Shown: piece after piece, positions 48,841-61,726 of the stretch | Numbering within the stretch: the first letter of the stretch is position 1 | Layout: each line of letters opens with the position of its first letter | DNA from: Rhynochetos jubatus | Lineage: Eukaryota > Chordata > Aves > Eurypygiformes > Rhynochetidae | Length of the DNA: 64,000 nt | Reading direction: 5' to 3' | Assembly: GCA_027574665.1 (NCBI GenBank) | Contig: CM050652.1 | Span: 8,970,589-9,034,588 of the forward strand | Notes under the pieces: generated by a model | What the model was told of the DNA's origin: nothing | The model's database searches: none | The model's input: only the letters and a program-made list of their open reading frames with translations | Made by a program: the position numbers and the translations under genes

Positions 48841-51800
48841 TTATTTTGAAACACATGGGCAGAGAAGGTGAATGCCCAGAAAACAATACCAACAGACACT
48901 GTGATCTCTGTTTCAGTTTACTAGGGTCCTTTAATTACAGCTTGCCTCTGTCTTACTGTCTTCCACTGAGCAGAGCTTTTACCCTGCTGTATGAAAAGGC
49001 TGATGCTTAAATACAGAATGATGTGAGAGATGGAAACAATGAAAACTGGATGGAATTTTGCTGTTGAAACATCTGGAGTCCAACGAGGGAAGAATTTTGA
49101 CTGAACTATTGTTTACTGTCAGGCAAGAATCTCTCTGTCCTGCTTCCCACTCTCCCTTCTGAAATTCCCTCATAACAATCACTTTCTTGTGTGTTACTTT
49201 GCTCACTCACCTTTTCCTTCCCACTTTCCCCAATGTCCTGATCTTCCCAGAACTAACTCCTCAGAAGCAGCAATCATCAGCAGTCAGCTCCATGCTTATC
49301 TCGTTTGTTCTTTTTCTCCTGGGGCCATTCTTGTTTATCATCATCTTCAAGTCCTTGTCTCTGGAGCGATCTTGTGGGACATTCTCATTAGGCAAGCCCT
49401 ATTCATCTATTCCACATTGCTTTTGCAGAGATGACTCTGCTCCAAGACCTATAAAAACACAAGTACAGGGAAAGAATCTGGGCTGCATGACATCGTATCC
49501 ATGACACCTCACATAAGTGTGGTGATGCATGTGCTAGGAGAAGGGAGTGAGATCAGGAGCAGCCAGGAAACACCTCTGGCCTCCTGGAGGTGGCTTGGAG
49601 AAGCAGCAGCAGAAGTCATCAGATTGGGCTTGAACCTAATAACTCAGACTCACAAATCTCTTCTGGCCTCCCCAGCAATCAAAGTTTTATTCTGCTCAAT
49701 TTTCTTTATTAGAACATGTTTTCACCTGTGCCACCAACATAGCTTTGATATACAGTGCACACAACTTGAGTAATGGCATAAAATCTCCAGTAAAAAAAAA
49801 AAAACAACAAACTGAGCTAGATCTGTCAAATTCAGAGACTTTGATCCTTGAACAAGGCATTCAAAGCTGGATGCCAGAAGTTTAGCATCTAAAATAAATA
49901 GGTGGTTGGCTCATTAAAAGTGCAGAGCACCTTTTAGTGCTGTTGAAATCTGAAAATCAAACACAAAAGCCGATCAGAACCAACACTTGTCACTCTGCCA
50001 GAAAAAAAGAAAAAACCCTCAACAGCGCCTCCCAATTTATACAGATCGTCAGACTACATCTTCAAAAAAAAAAATCACATTCATCACTGAAATCTAAAAT
50101 ACAGAAACCTGTTAAATTAGTAAAACAACAAACCGAAGAAATAATATACAGGCTTACAGAAAAATGGCACTCATTTATACTTGCTGAGGGTCTCATTCAT
50201 ACAGTTGAAATAGATCATATATTTTAAAATTTGCCTTACCAGACATGCAGAAAAGTCCAGGTATTAATGGAAGAAAATGTGGAGATTTCTGAATTCTTTC
50301 TTCTTCTCTCCAGACCCTCGAGGCAGTTCTTACTTAGAAAAAGCTCAGATCCCCCTTTAGCTCAGCAACTGGGGGTGGTTGAGACTGTCCTTGAGGGTCT
50401 AGTGTCATGCATATTTGAATGGCAGATTCCTGGACAATGGGATATGTGAATATCCACACTCCCTTTATCAAAGAAGAGAACAGACAGGTAGCAGAGCTGA
50501 CAGAATATGAGACCAGGGCCCTTTTCACAACATTATCTCAAAGTTCACTATCTATCTGCTTAAAAAAATCTTCTTTTCTTTTGGGTGTTTACTAGGGATT
50601 TTGTTGCTGCTTTTTGTTGTTCATAGGCTTAATGAGATTTTCTGTCAGTGTCAAAAGTGAAAAGATTTGCAGAGACTCTGAAACCTACCAAACCTGAAAG
50701 TGCTGCACATAATAGAGTCAGAGTTTCCTGAGCTTGAGTTGATGTGCTTGGATCAGGATTGCCCAACTGAAGTGAATAACATCCCTGCGAGACAAATGTT
50801 TATCCCTGTGTTTTCAATGGGCACTTAGAGAAGAATAAAAATTCTTGACGTGGCTTACAAAGGTTGCAAGAACAGAAACAGAAGAAGAAAATCATGTCCT
50901 GTGTGTGGAAGTGAGATGTATCTCACCTCATTTCAGCTATCTAAGGGCCAGGCATTAAGCCTAAGCCAGTCTTGTCAGTAATCTCTAGTTTATGAAGAGA
51001 CAGGCACCTACAAAGGACAATTCATCTTCAAGAACAGATGTATATGAGGGATGAAGGGGAAGTCTGTCTTTCATCACAGACTACTGGGGGAGCCCAGATG
51101 ATGAGCTGAGGCCAGATGCCTAACCTTCAGACAGCTGACATTAAAGGAGATGAATCTGTGACTTTATCAGAAGATGAGATGTGATTGTACTGCTATGTGA
51201 CTTGATACAACAAACAGGTTTCTGAAGAATCTTCACCATGGATTCTTGTTATATCAAGCTGTTTTCTCTTTCTCTGAGAAGAAAAACACATCAATATTTG
51301 ATAATTAATTCACTGGGCTGCCTTTGCATGAGTTTCTCCATTTGTTTTGAACAATAATATCTGAGAGCAGACCTACAATGAGTCTAGGGAAAAATGCTTA
51401 GAAAGAATGAGGCAAGAGAGAACCGTGGAAAGAGACCAGCTTTCTGTTAAAGTACATGACACTAGATAACTGCTGTGTCAAGGATCAGAGTGTTATGCTG
51501 TTGCTCTGAAGTGACAGCCTTATAAAGTGTTGCAGGACATGGAATACATATTATAGAGGCTTACCAGTGCTTCATGCAGCCATGGGAATGGATAATCGGG
51601 ACCAAGACTCTCAATCAGTATTAATGCCACAAAATAAAATAGCAAGCACTGGAGGGCTTTTTACCATAAGCCTCATAGAATTTCAAAGCTAGATGGAAGA
51701 AGGTACTTGTAGAATGATACAGGCACCTTGAGAAATCTGAAAATCCCTTTGCTCATTCATGGAGTTTAAAGCTTCTCAAATGCAGACTATTCACACCCTA

Positions 51801-54800
51801 AGCCACACAAACCTCACACCTTACTGCTTCTTCACAAGACAAAGCATCATTGTGCAGCTATGCACACCCTTCCACCAGTCTCATAGGAATGGCTTACTTC
51901 TCAAAGTGCATTTAACACACACAGACAAGACTCATTCCATCACCCCTGACAGCTGTGTTAGCCCTGGTCACAATAACACCTCCTGTTGACTTATTATGTA
52001 AATAGAGGGGTGGCCAACCTCTGAATCTTGAGTTGTTCACATGAGATCTTCATGATGTAGTTGCAACAACTTATGAGCAACCAGATACTGCTGTTTCATG
52101 TTACTCCCATTAAATCATCCTTGATAGCCTTCAGCTTAGCCCATAAGGGGGTTGTGAGACCTTAGGGACTTTTCTTCTCAGAATCATTGCCTTCTAATCA
52201 GCTTTTTGAAATTTGCTTTTAACTCTCATATTCAAAGATAACTGGCTTGCTGGATAGGCAAGGTTGCAGCCATGCTCAGTATTCTGAGCTAACATGGTAG
52301 ACACTTATTCTCTCGAGAAGGTCCTGAGCTTTGGACTGTAAAGAAGTAGAATGTAACTGCTTGCAGACTTCAATCAAGTATCAGGCTTCTCTGGATACAA
52401 CCATGTGCTCCAATTTGTATAAGTTGTAAATGACCCACCTGGCACACAATGATTTTTAAGGTATTTCATTCTCCCCAAATTTTCTGTTGGAAAACTTCAT
52501 TTCTGCTGTATTGAGCATAGTTCTGATTTCCACTCCAGGGGCTCAAGATGTCTAAAAGCTAATCACTTTTGTATTTAACTTGCAGACAATGAAGCCTTTT
52601 ACTGGGCTTAGGACTCTCCTTATAAATCATGTTAATAAAGGAGGGGAACTTACTTGTCACTATCTAAACCATCTACAGCTACTTGTGGGTAAAACCGGGG
52701 CAGGTGTGGTGCAGTTTTGGGTTTCCTCCTATAGGCCTGCAGCCATATCATTCTTTGCAGATGACAGACAGGAAATTTATAACCATGCAATTATTAAATC
52801 AGCTGTGATGAGTCCTGGGGAAATCTCTATGTAAAGGAATCCCTCGAGAAAGAGACAATCCAATCCAGTTTTCATGCCAGTGTTCTGCATTGATAATCAA
52901 AGCAGATATATCTATAGCAAGTTCCTGCCTAATAATTTGCTTGGAAGCACTTTCCTTTTCCTGATTTCAGTGGAGAAGAATCTCAAAGTTGCTTAAAGGA
53001 ATGGACTATGACTTCATGAGACCATAAATTGATGTAGAACACTTCTAATACATGATCAAAAATTCTGCAGTCATATGAAGCAAAACACTGATATAGTCTC
53101 TGTTTCTGGTTTACCCACTGTGCCGGTCCCTTTGCTAGTTTAAGCTTGTTCCAAACAATGTGGCTGTCTAAATTTGTGCCAGGAGGTCAGCTATCATATC
53201 TGCTCCTGCTGCGGGCATCAAAGTGGCATTAGCTGCTGTATGATTGTGTGTCCCTACCTGACCTTGTGTCCTGGAGATCATTGAGTCATGTACATGTGCT
53301 GGAGGAGTCAGCCAGATCCAGGACATAATTGCAGCGGCTCTGCACAGAGGGACAGAGTTCACCTAGTCAAAGGCTTTTAATGGACAGTGTTGGCTTTTTC
53401 TTACAAATCCAGAACACAAAAAGGGAAAATGTAATTTTTTCATAAATGTGTCCAAATGTATATGTGGGGAAATAGCTCTCAGAAAATTTTCCTTTAACAT
53501 TCTGTAAATGAAAAAAAAAAAAAAAAAGAAATCAACTTTTAAGTAAAACAGAAGGTGAAATATTAGTATTGTAATCAAAATACATACTTCTGAAAGTTTC
53601 AGAACATTTTCCCTGTTCTAGTTTGTATTTATTTACTGGTACTAAAAAATCTGGAGATTTTAAATTTTCACCCCAATCTGTGAAAGAAGCTCCTTGATTT
53701 GTTTGTTTACATTTTTCTGGAAAGTCCAGATCTTACAGTTTGGGGAAAACATCATCTCCCTCGGCATAGTGCTCCCCATCGACTTTAAAAGCCTGTCAAG
53801 CATCTTTCTGTAGTTCTGATTTATTGAAGCCATGCCAAAGGTGGACAGCACAACTCTGTGCTTGCTTGACCAATTCAAAGGGGGTGTTTATGGGCAGGCA
53901 CTGTGGCCTAGAGGATGTTATCGCTTTCCCACCCCCTGCCAGGATGGAATCTGACACTTCTCACTTTGCTAATGTTTTCTTCTCCCTTGCCCCTGGCTGT
54001 GGCTAAGTGATTGTTTATGGCAGATACTTTAAATCATTATCACCTCCTGGGCCTTTGAGTACTGCTACATAATCTGCTTTTCCATCAAGGAAACTCTTCT
54101 ATCAGTACAAAACAAGGCCAAATGTTTATCTGGTGAGATGATAGTCAAAGTGTCTCCTCTAATAGTTAAAAACAAACAGCAGTACCTCTGCTCTGTTGCA
54201 ATGAACACCGGTTAGCTAAAGCTAAGCAGTATTTCTGACATTCCTCAGTGCACGGGGTGGGACTCCTTGGATAGTCATTTGATATTCATTGTGAAAACAA
54301 CAAAAATATCGAGGGAACTTGGAGGAGGATAAAATATATGAATAAGCTTCACAAAATACGACTGTGTTTATGTCATTGCCTCAGCACCTAAGGCCTGGCT
54401 TGCAGTGTGGTGGTGCCATCCAACACCAAGGGGAGCTTTGCCGTGGTGACCGTCCAGCAGTGACTCTGGGCACAGGCAGTTGTGAAGAGCAGAAGGTGCT
54501 GGGGCCACCAAAGGCCATGACCTCTCTGCCTCTCTTGGGAAAGCAAAGCTTGTTGTTGGAAAGATAGGGGTGCAAGGGCTGTGATTACTGATTAGGAGGG
54601 AAAACAGCCTCTCCCTGAATCACCAGTGACTATAGCCATGTCCCTCACAAGCCCCTGGGAAGAAGCACTCTTCAAGAGTGTCTTGCACAAACACTCCTGG
54701 TTCTTGCCTCCTTGGTTGTGCCTCTCATCCTCTTAGATCTCATACTCAAGGTACCAACATTCAGCATTTTTTAAGGGGTTGAAAGACCTTCAGCAGGCTC

Positions 54801-56339
54801 AGCCAACTGCCATAGCAATCCCCACAGCTCACCAAGAGTTTCTAGTAGTTGTCAAGTAGTTCGTTGGCAGAGGAAAGTTCAAAGGAAGCAATTGAAGGAT
54901 ACCCCTCAGTCGACTGGTAATAATTACAGTGCTCCTCTTATACATTGAGGCCAGGGGTATATTCTGGAAAGTCTCTCTTTGAAGAGGAGTTTGAAAACAA
55001 AAGTCTCACCTATTGAAAGTGCTCAAGTGGGTGTTGAATAGGTGCTGAATGGAATTTGGCCCACATTTCCAGGTCTTGGGAGTTTTAGATCACTTGTTAC
55101 TAAGTAAATGAGAAAAACTGTCAAATATTGCTGGATAAAATTCTAAAATGAGAGTTTGCTTTAGACTCCACGTGGAATTTCATATTTGGAATAAGAGTTT
55201 AATAATTTGCTTGATAAGGAGCTAGTGTTAGTGTAAGAGTTGATGTAGAGGCTTAAATCCTGGTCCAAATTAGGTTCCTCAGGGCTTTGGCACTGACCAG
55301 AGTCATTTGGAGCCTTTTCTAAAGAAGTCAATGCAGAGAGAAGGAGGGAATAAGGGACAGTGTTTAAGAAAGAAATAAGCAAGTTTTATGGATATTCACA
55401 TTCTTCAAAGGGAAGCTTGCTGTCCAAAAGCATTAACATCAACAGAAATGTAATGGATTTACATTTCTGGTTAACCATACAACACAGCTGTTACCTCACT
55501 TTGCTGTTCAATATATTGCAGGTTTAGTGCATGAAATTACTCTGACATCTAAACTAATCCAAGACATGGTAGCAGCAGTAAACATAACTAAATAAAGAAG
55601 TCCTAGTTGTGGCTTTGAGAAACTCCTACTGTTGTATTGCATTGAAAATGTCCAGAGTTGTCAGCACAGCCAGCTCAAGGCTGATTCACAGCATGGGTGC
55701 CTAGAAAATGTTATAAGCAGCTAAAGGAGCTGAAGTTACAGTTCAAGCCAGAGACACTAGTTATTTTGTCCTTTCTATTAAATTACCCCTTTCACAGTAA
55801 TTGCCTGACAAAGAATGTAGAGGGGAATAGCACAGGAGCATTTTTGGTGACTTTGCCTCTGTGAGCATGGATTAAAGGAAAACCTTTCTGTGCATAGGAG
55901 CAGTTAAAGGGTAACATTGTTTTCTGGCTATCAAGGACCTGACATGGACTATAATGAAATAATGAGGTTTACATTTTAAACATTCAAAGACAGAGTTAGT
56001 CTGGCCCTTTCCTTATTTTCTTGGCTTTGCATTTAATAACCTGTCCATACTGAATATGTTACCTTTGCACTCATGTCTTTCATTCAAATTGTTCATGCTG
56101 TCATAGCTACATCTCCAATACCTAACCCAGCAAGTTAAGCCTGAAAGGACATTTAATGAGCTAGCTCCAAAACTTTGTGGATCTGACCTCAGCAATCATA
56201 CTGTCTCTCCTTCAGCCGATTCTGATTTGTTCCCAGATAGATTTCATTCTCCCTGCTTTGCCCAAACTGCCTAAGCAATTTTCTGCATTTGTATTTCTCA
56301 TAGTTTATAAATAAACTATTTCCTGCCTCACTGCAGTCT
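48841..56339. other. Non-coding, mostly unique sequence
   Basis: About 7.5 kb with no recognised gene. There are A-runs at 49792-49804 and 53511-53527, and GC-richer patches at about 53100-53370 and 54370-54560. The open stretches at 49187-49504 and 49937-50227 (about 100 codons each) follow pyrimidine-rich and A-rich composition and have no known domain. Confidence 0.45.
53511..53527. repeat. Poly-A run (17)
   Basis: Seventeen A, not preceded by a polyadenylation signal or retroposed sequence that I can recognise. Confidence 0.9.
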
Positions 56340-57080
56340 CTGACACAGTCACACTTCAGCCTTCCCCTTCTCCTATTTTTGTGTGTATTTTTTCTTTCTA
56401 GCTAATCTGATCATTGTTCACCCAACCTTGCCTTCTCTTTCTACTTCCTCAAAATCTTGTATAGTCCATTCCTTTTCCCGTGTTCTACTTATCTCTCCCT
56501 TTAATGACCTCAGGATATGCAGGGCTTCCTTAAAGTGGTTTACTCATATTTACCCTTTTACCTCAGCAATTCCAAATCGGATTATTAGTATGAAGTTATT
56601 TTTTCTGATATCTCCCCTTTGACATGCTAGTGTCAGTTTGGACTTCAATGTTTTTAAAGACATATAAATACCAATTCTTCTTGGTATCTCTTCTGTCTCC
56701 AAAGCTGCTGGAAGCTTCACTTCTCCAGGTTCACATTCTTCAAGTAATTTCATTTGGACTTCTTGTCCCCTATGCTTCCATTTTTCCAACTATTCCTATC
56801 AACCTGTTATTCAACATTGTCAGATTTCTCTCTTTCTTCAAACTTTTACTGTTCTGCTGGTAATCAGTCCCACACATCTGTTATCTCTTGCCATAATGCA
56901 TCTGGCCTTTTGTTTTTAAGCTTTTTCTGAAGTTGTAGCTATTACATTTGTCTGTACCTTGCTTTCCGTGTCTCCTGGGAGATCAAAATATGTTTCACAA
57001 TTGGATTGTCAGTCACTGTCAAGTTTTTTTCTTTCACGTTGTTTTAAAATCTTGTATCTGAATAAAAAAGCTTAAAGAAT
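56340..57080. other. Strand-asymmetric pyrimidine-rich block
   Basis: For roughly 700 bp the plus strand is strongly C/T-rich (for example TTCCCCTTCTCC, TTGCCTTCTCTTTCTAC) with few purine runs. At the right it ends in GAATAAAAAAGCTTAAAG, which contains an AATAAA hexamer at about 57060. The minus strand is open at 56550-56789 with a Lys/Glu-rich peptide, which follows from the composition. It could be an old transposon or a strand-skewed transcribed region. No family is recognised. Confidence 0.4.
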
Positions 57081-60000
57081 GACCTGATACTGATTTTTTT
57101 CTTTCTCTCCCTCTCTGTTTTTCCCTGTGGGTATTAAAAGTATATGCAAAAGTCTGATTCCAAACTGCAGAGAGAAGAGATGATGCTACAACGTGTTCTT
57201 TTACCGAATAGCCCAGAGTTATCTAGGTTTTGAAACATACTGAGTCAAATAATAAAGCCCAGAAACAGAACAAGATATTTAGAACCTTATTTTTTACCAT
57301 CAACTCCAGTCTGAGAATATTCTTCCATAAACCATTCAGGCTATGACTCCTTAATGTTGGTATCTCCTGTAAAACCTGGTTTACTCTTCAAAATTCTTGA
57401 GTGCTCTAAATAGCAAGAAATTAGGATCTGGTTATCCAAAGCATTAGTTTACGAGTTCTTTCTCTTCCTCAGTTCAATACCTCTCTATATATCAGACAGA
57501 GAGGACTTTTAGTCTAAACCATATTTCTGATTACCCTAGCCATTGAGTTATAGGAACCATTTGCTCTAAAGATGTCAGAATTAATAGTTAACACATAGAG
57601 ATTATTATCTCTAACTTTTTGCTGAATTTGGCCATACTTTGGGAGTGACCAGAACTCGTTGTATATAGTGAATTGTTTTTTGAAACTCAGCCAGCTAATT
57701 CTATCTCAAGTGACTGGGGTTTCAATGCTGATGCAATCTGACTTTGGTGACACTTTTAAGCATAGTAATTTACACTGAAATATGTAAATATAAAAGAACA
57801 CGAGGAATGATATTGAATGGAATAACTGACATTTTTATCCTGTTGCTGGAGTTTTTGAAGACATTCTTTCAGTTTGTTTTAGTTTGTTTTCTTTCCCTGC
57901 TTGAGTAATATTATTTAACTGGAAAAACTGGAAAAAAAAAAAAAAAAGAGAGAAAAAAGAAGGCCTACATTTGTGATTATGAACACAAAGAAACTGGCCA
58001 AAAGCAGCAAACATGAATTTAAATTCTGCTTCCAGTATGACAAAAACTGTACACAAAGCCTGAAGCTCCCTTCTCAACAAGAATAATTTAGAAAAATGTG
58101 TCCTTATTGGAACTTGGATTCTTATATGACCAGTAATGGAGAGCTTTAAGTGCCCTAGGGAGGGAGTTCTGCTGTACTTAAACTTTTATTTGGAATATTA
58201 ATTTTGATAAGTAGGAGGAAAGGGTTATTCTTTCAGTTCTACCTTCTAGCTTGATGAGCTATCATTTTCCACTGACTGTAGTCACAGCTACTCATTAAAA
58301 GACTTTAATACACACTGCTATGGAAAGGAACATCAGGTATGAATCTCTGGAGAACACCGTTCATAAAGTCTTAGATCATAACCCAAAATGAGCCGTTGAT
58401 CTCACCAGTTCTCATTTGTTCACAGCATAAAACCACCACATAGTTTGGCACAGAAAGAATTCCCTGTCCAGGGAAAGCTGTGGCTTTTGAAGGGTGTAGC
58501 AGGTTTAGTATATAACTAAACACAAGGAATACACCAAGACCAGTGTTGTTTAAGCACTGAACTGGTTTGCACATGGAAAGAATATGTTATTTGTGTTTTC
58601 TAACATCAGCTACCTTCATGGCTTGATTATTTTTTCCTTCTCTTTTCATTCTGCGATCCTTTCTAATGAAGGGTTTCTTATTTCCAACCACTATTGGTGA
58701 AACAGTCCAGTCAAAGTGTCTATGAGTTCATTGTCTCTATGCTCGCATCATTTACTAATAAACACAGCTGACACTGTTTTAGCTTATCAGCTCAAATTAA
58801 ACCTTTTTTTCTCAGCAAACAATCCTGACCTTAAAGACAATAACACCTTGGTCTATTGCATGGCCTCTCGTTATTTTCTGAAATTAATGTTAAATGAGAG
58901 GATGTTGAAAAAGGTTGTTTCAGCTTCTGTGCACATGAAACTTGATCCTGCCCTGAACTATTGCATGCTAATTAACTCTTCACTATTGGAAGTCAACACA
59001 CAATTACATCTTCTATGTCAGTGTTCAGATTTTGAGGAGGAAGTGTTCAATTAGCATTGTCAAATGAAAATATAGACATTCACTATATAGAAGGAACCTT
59101 TTGTTGACTTAGAGTCAAGCGGTGTCAAAGGCACAGCAGGAAATTGCCATTAGCCAATCTGGACTTTCTCAACATTCAGCTCTACATCCCATAATCATCA
59201 GCTTCTGAAGGAAAGCAATTTAGGTAGCAAGTCAATCACATCTGCAACTTTGGTCAACCCATCTATGGCATGCATCCACAGATGAGATGAAGATTGCTTA
59301 CACATTCCAGCTCCTGGACCTAGTTCTTGACTCTTTTCTTTATCAGATATGCTAAACACCACAGGGACACTGTTGAAGGCAAGAGATTAATGACTTATCT
59401 TTAAAGTTACAACAGCTGTTTCATTTTATGAAGCCTATTTTTGCAAATATTCATGGTTGCATTTGGTAATTGATATTTATTGTCATGCTCAGGAGATGAA
59501 ATTGTTGAAAATTGGGATTAATATTCAGATGGAAGACTGAGTCATATGGAACATTTTTAAGCAAACTCAGAAAGATGTGCTGAATATGAGCACACATGTC
59601 ACTTCCAAAAAAAGGAGTGTTGGAGCCATGTGTCATGTTCATCCCATTTTTCCACTCAACAAGTGATGCTCTGTGCTGTGGCTGCATGCAGGAATTGTGA
59701 AGTTGTAAGCTCTGACATTGTGCAGCAGCTGTACTATGTGAGGGAAAGGACTTCCAAATGCCCCCCCTACACAGCTGTAAGGAAATTTAGTTCACATATG
59801 TATCCTCTGTCAAAAAATCTTTCAGAACTTAATGGAACACAAATTTTAGAGGATGATACTGGGGGAAGACTGTGCCCCTGTTAAATAGAATCTGTAACTA
59901 TTTTAGTTTTAACTTACAAATGGTTAGGCTCAGCATTGAAAGCTGCAATAAAGACTTGTTTGGTTTCTCTTGAAGTTTTAGGTTAGCTGGAAATTTAGGG

Positions 60001-61674
60001 ATTAGAATTAAACAAATTAGTTAAACACAAACATGTTAATATGATATAATGTTATCTTTAGATCCTGATTCTTTCTCTCATTTTCCTTTGTACATCTGTG
60101 AAACCGTTCAGCTCAGACACAATTTCTCTAACTTTAAAATTAAATTGAAGGATTGGAGAAAATAATACAAATAACAAACATATTTTTTAAAAAATGTACC
60201 TGATCTGGAGAGGGAACTTTGCAGAAGATGTGTAGATAACTATGTCTAGTAATAAATATCATGAGGTAAATGTTAACTTAAAACAGTATTTATTGCCTAA
60301 AGAAAGCGAAGCAAAAGATAAAGCTAAATATTCCTTTAGGCTATAGATAGAGAGTACCATAAAAGATCAGTATGCTCCTTGCAATCAAACACCTTAGTGA
60401 GGTTTAGCAAGGTTGCCAAATAAATTCACTTTATCTTTAACTGACTTGATGTTTTTTCACATTAATTTGTCTTTACATAGGTTTGAATAACCGCTGAATG
60501 CAAAAAAACCAGTCTAATTTTGGAAAGAAGTTCCAGAAATTGTAAAACGGCTAACATACAGGGTGATAGAATTGGAACTCAGCTGACAGACAGATGGACT
60601 GGTCTACACTTGTCCATCACAAAATCATCCCTGGCTCAGGAAAGTGCTTCACATTTTCAGAGAGTATTTTTTAGTTAGCATATAACACAAAACCAAGGTT
60701 CTTACCTTGAATAGCTTTGAAAAAATTAGTTTAACTGTTAGGAAATTGCTGTTAAGTTATAAGTTAGGTTTGATCCACTTCTAGTGACACAGTTGCAAAT
60801 CCATGATGACAGAATAATTGATGGTATGTCACACTACTGATGAGATACAGTCATTACTGGTTTACATTTTAATAACACAGCAAACACCATGATTGTTTCA
60901 CTACTGGTGAATGGATTTCCCAGTTCTGAAAGAATAATAACAAATATTTTACCTTAAAGGATAACACACATGAAAGTAGAACATTTTAAAGTAAACTGGA
61001 ACCATACTTTCCAAGTTTTATGTCATGCATCCTTTAGTTACAATATGAACAGTCAATGGTTTTCCCTAAATGGTAGAAATATAGCTATGTTTGCAGTTAA
61101 GTAGAAATTCTGGTCATTTGATTTTATAACATTAAGAGAAGATTTTACTAGATATTAAGTGAGCATAACCACCTTCTTTGCAGATGAGATCAGTATATTA
61201 TACAGATGTATTACTATACTTAAAGAATCCCAAAATTGAAAAGTCTGTTCTGTAGGAAAATTTGGTACATCAGGGTAAGTTTTGTTCTAAATCTGAGCAA
61301 GTAGCAGAAAGTTTGAAGTTTCTCCCAGAAAACAAAACTACTAAAAATTCTACCAGAGATTCTGATGTTGGTGGTTTTGTTGCTACCCCAACTCAGGACG
61401 ACCCGGATAGTGCTGAAGGAATTGAGTTTTGCTAGCATGGGGAAGAAAGATTTCCCTGCACCTAGATGAAGCCCAGAAGACAAGACAGTCAGAGAGCACT
61501 CACACAATTACAGATCTATGACACAGACCTGGAAAATTTTTAATCTATCCACACAGCAAGGTTGTTCCATAGTATAAGGTCTTGTGAACCCAAGAAATAC
61601 CTGAGCAAGAACTTAGGACCAGGAAAATATCCTAGTGGGAAAGTTTCAGGCAAGTGGGATACACAATAAAAAAA
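57081..61674. other. Non-coding, unique sequence
   Basis: About 4.6 kb with no recognised gene. There is an A-rich run at about 57931-57957. The plus-strand open stretch at 58716-59054 (112 codons) has no motif I recognise. Confidence 0.5.
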
Positions 61675-61698
61675 GGGCCGGGGTGGGGGTGGAGGGGG
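61675..61698 (+). other. G-quadruplex-forming motif
   Basis: G-runs of 3, 4, 5 and 5 bases separated by CC, T and TGGA. This meets the canonical quadruplex rule and runs directly into a GA-repeat tract. Confidence 0.9.
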
Positions 61699-61726
61699 TG
61701 GAGAGCGAGAGAGAGAGAGAGGGAGG
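61699..61726. repeat. (GA)n purine tract
   Basis: GGAGAGCGAGAGAGAGAGAG and more GA units, all purine apart from two interruptions. Together with the G-rich part it makes a ~50-bp near-homopurine stretch that could form a triplex. Confidence 0.93.

Noticed and set aside
49187..49504. Open stretch with a hydrophobic segment resembling a membrane helix
   Set aside because: It starts at TTG, and its composition follows a pyrimidine-rich stretch; no conserved motif or gene context.
58716..59054. Plus-strand open stretch of 112 codons
   Set aside because: No domain, no splice or promoter context, and within the length range expected by chance.
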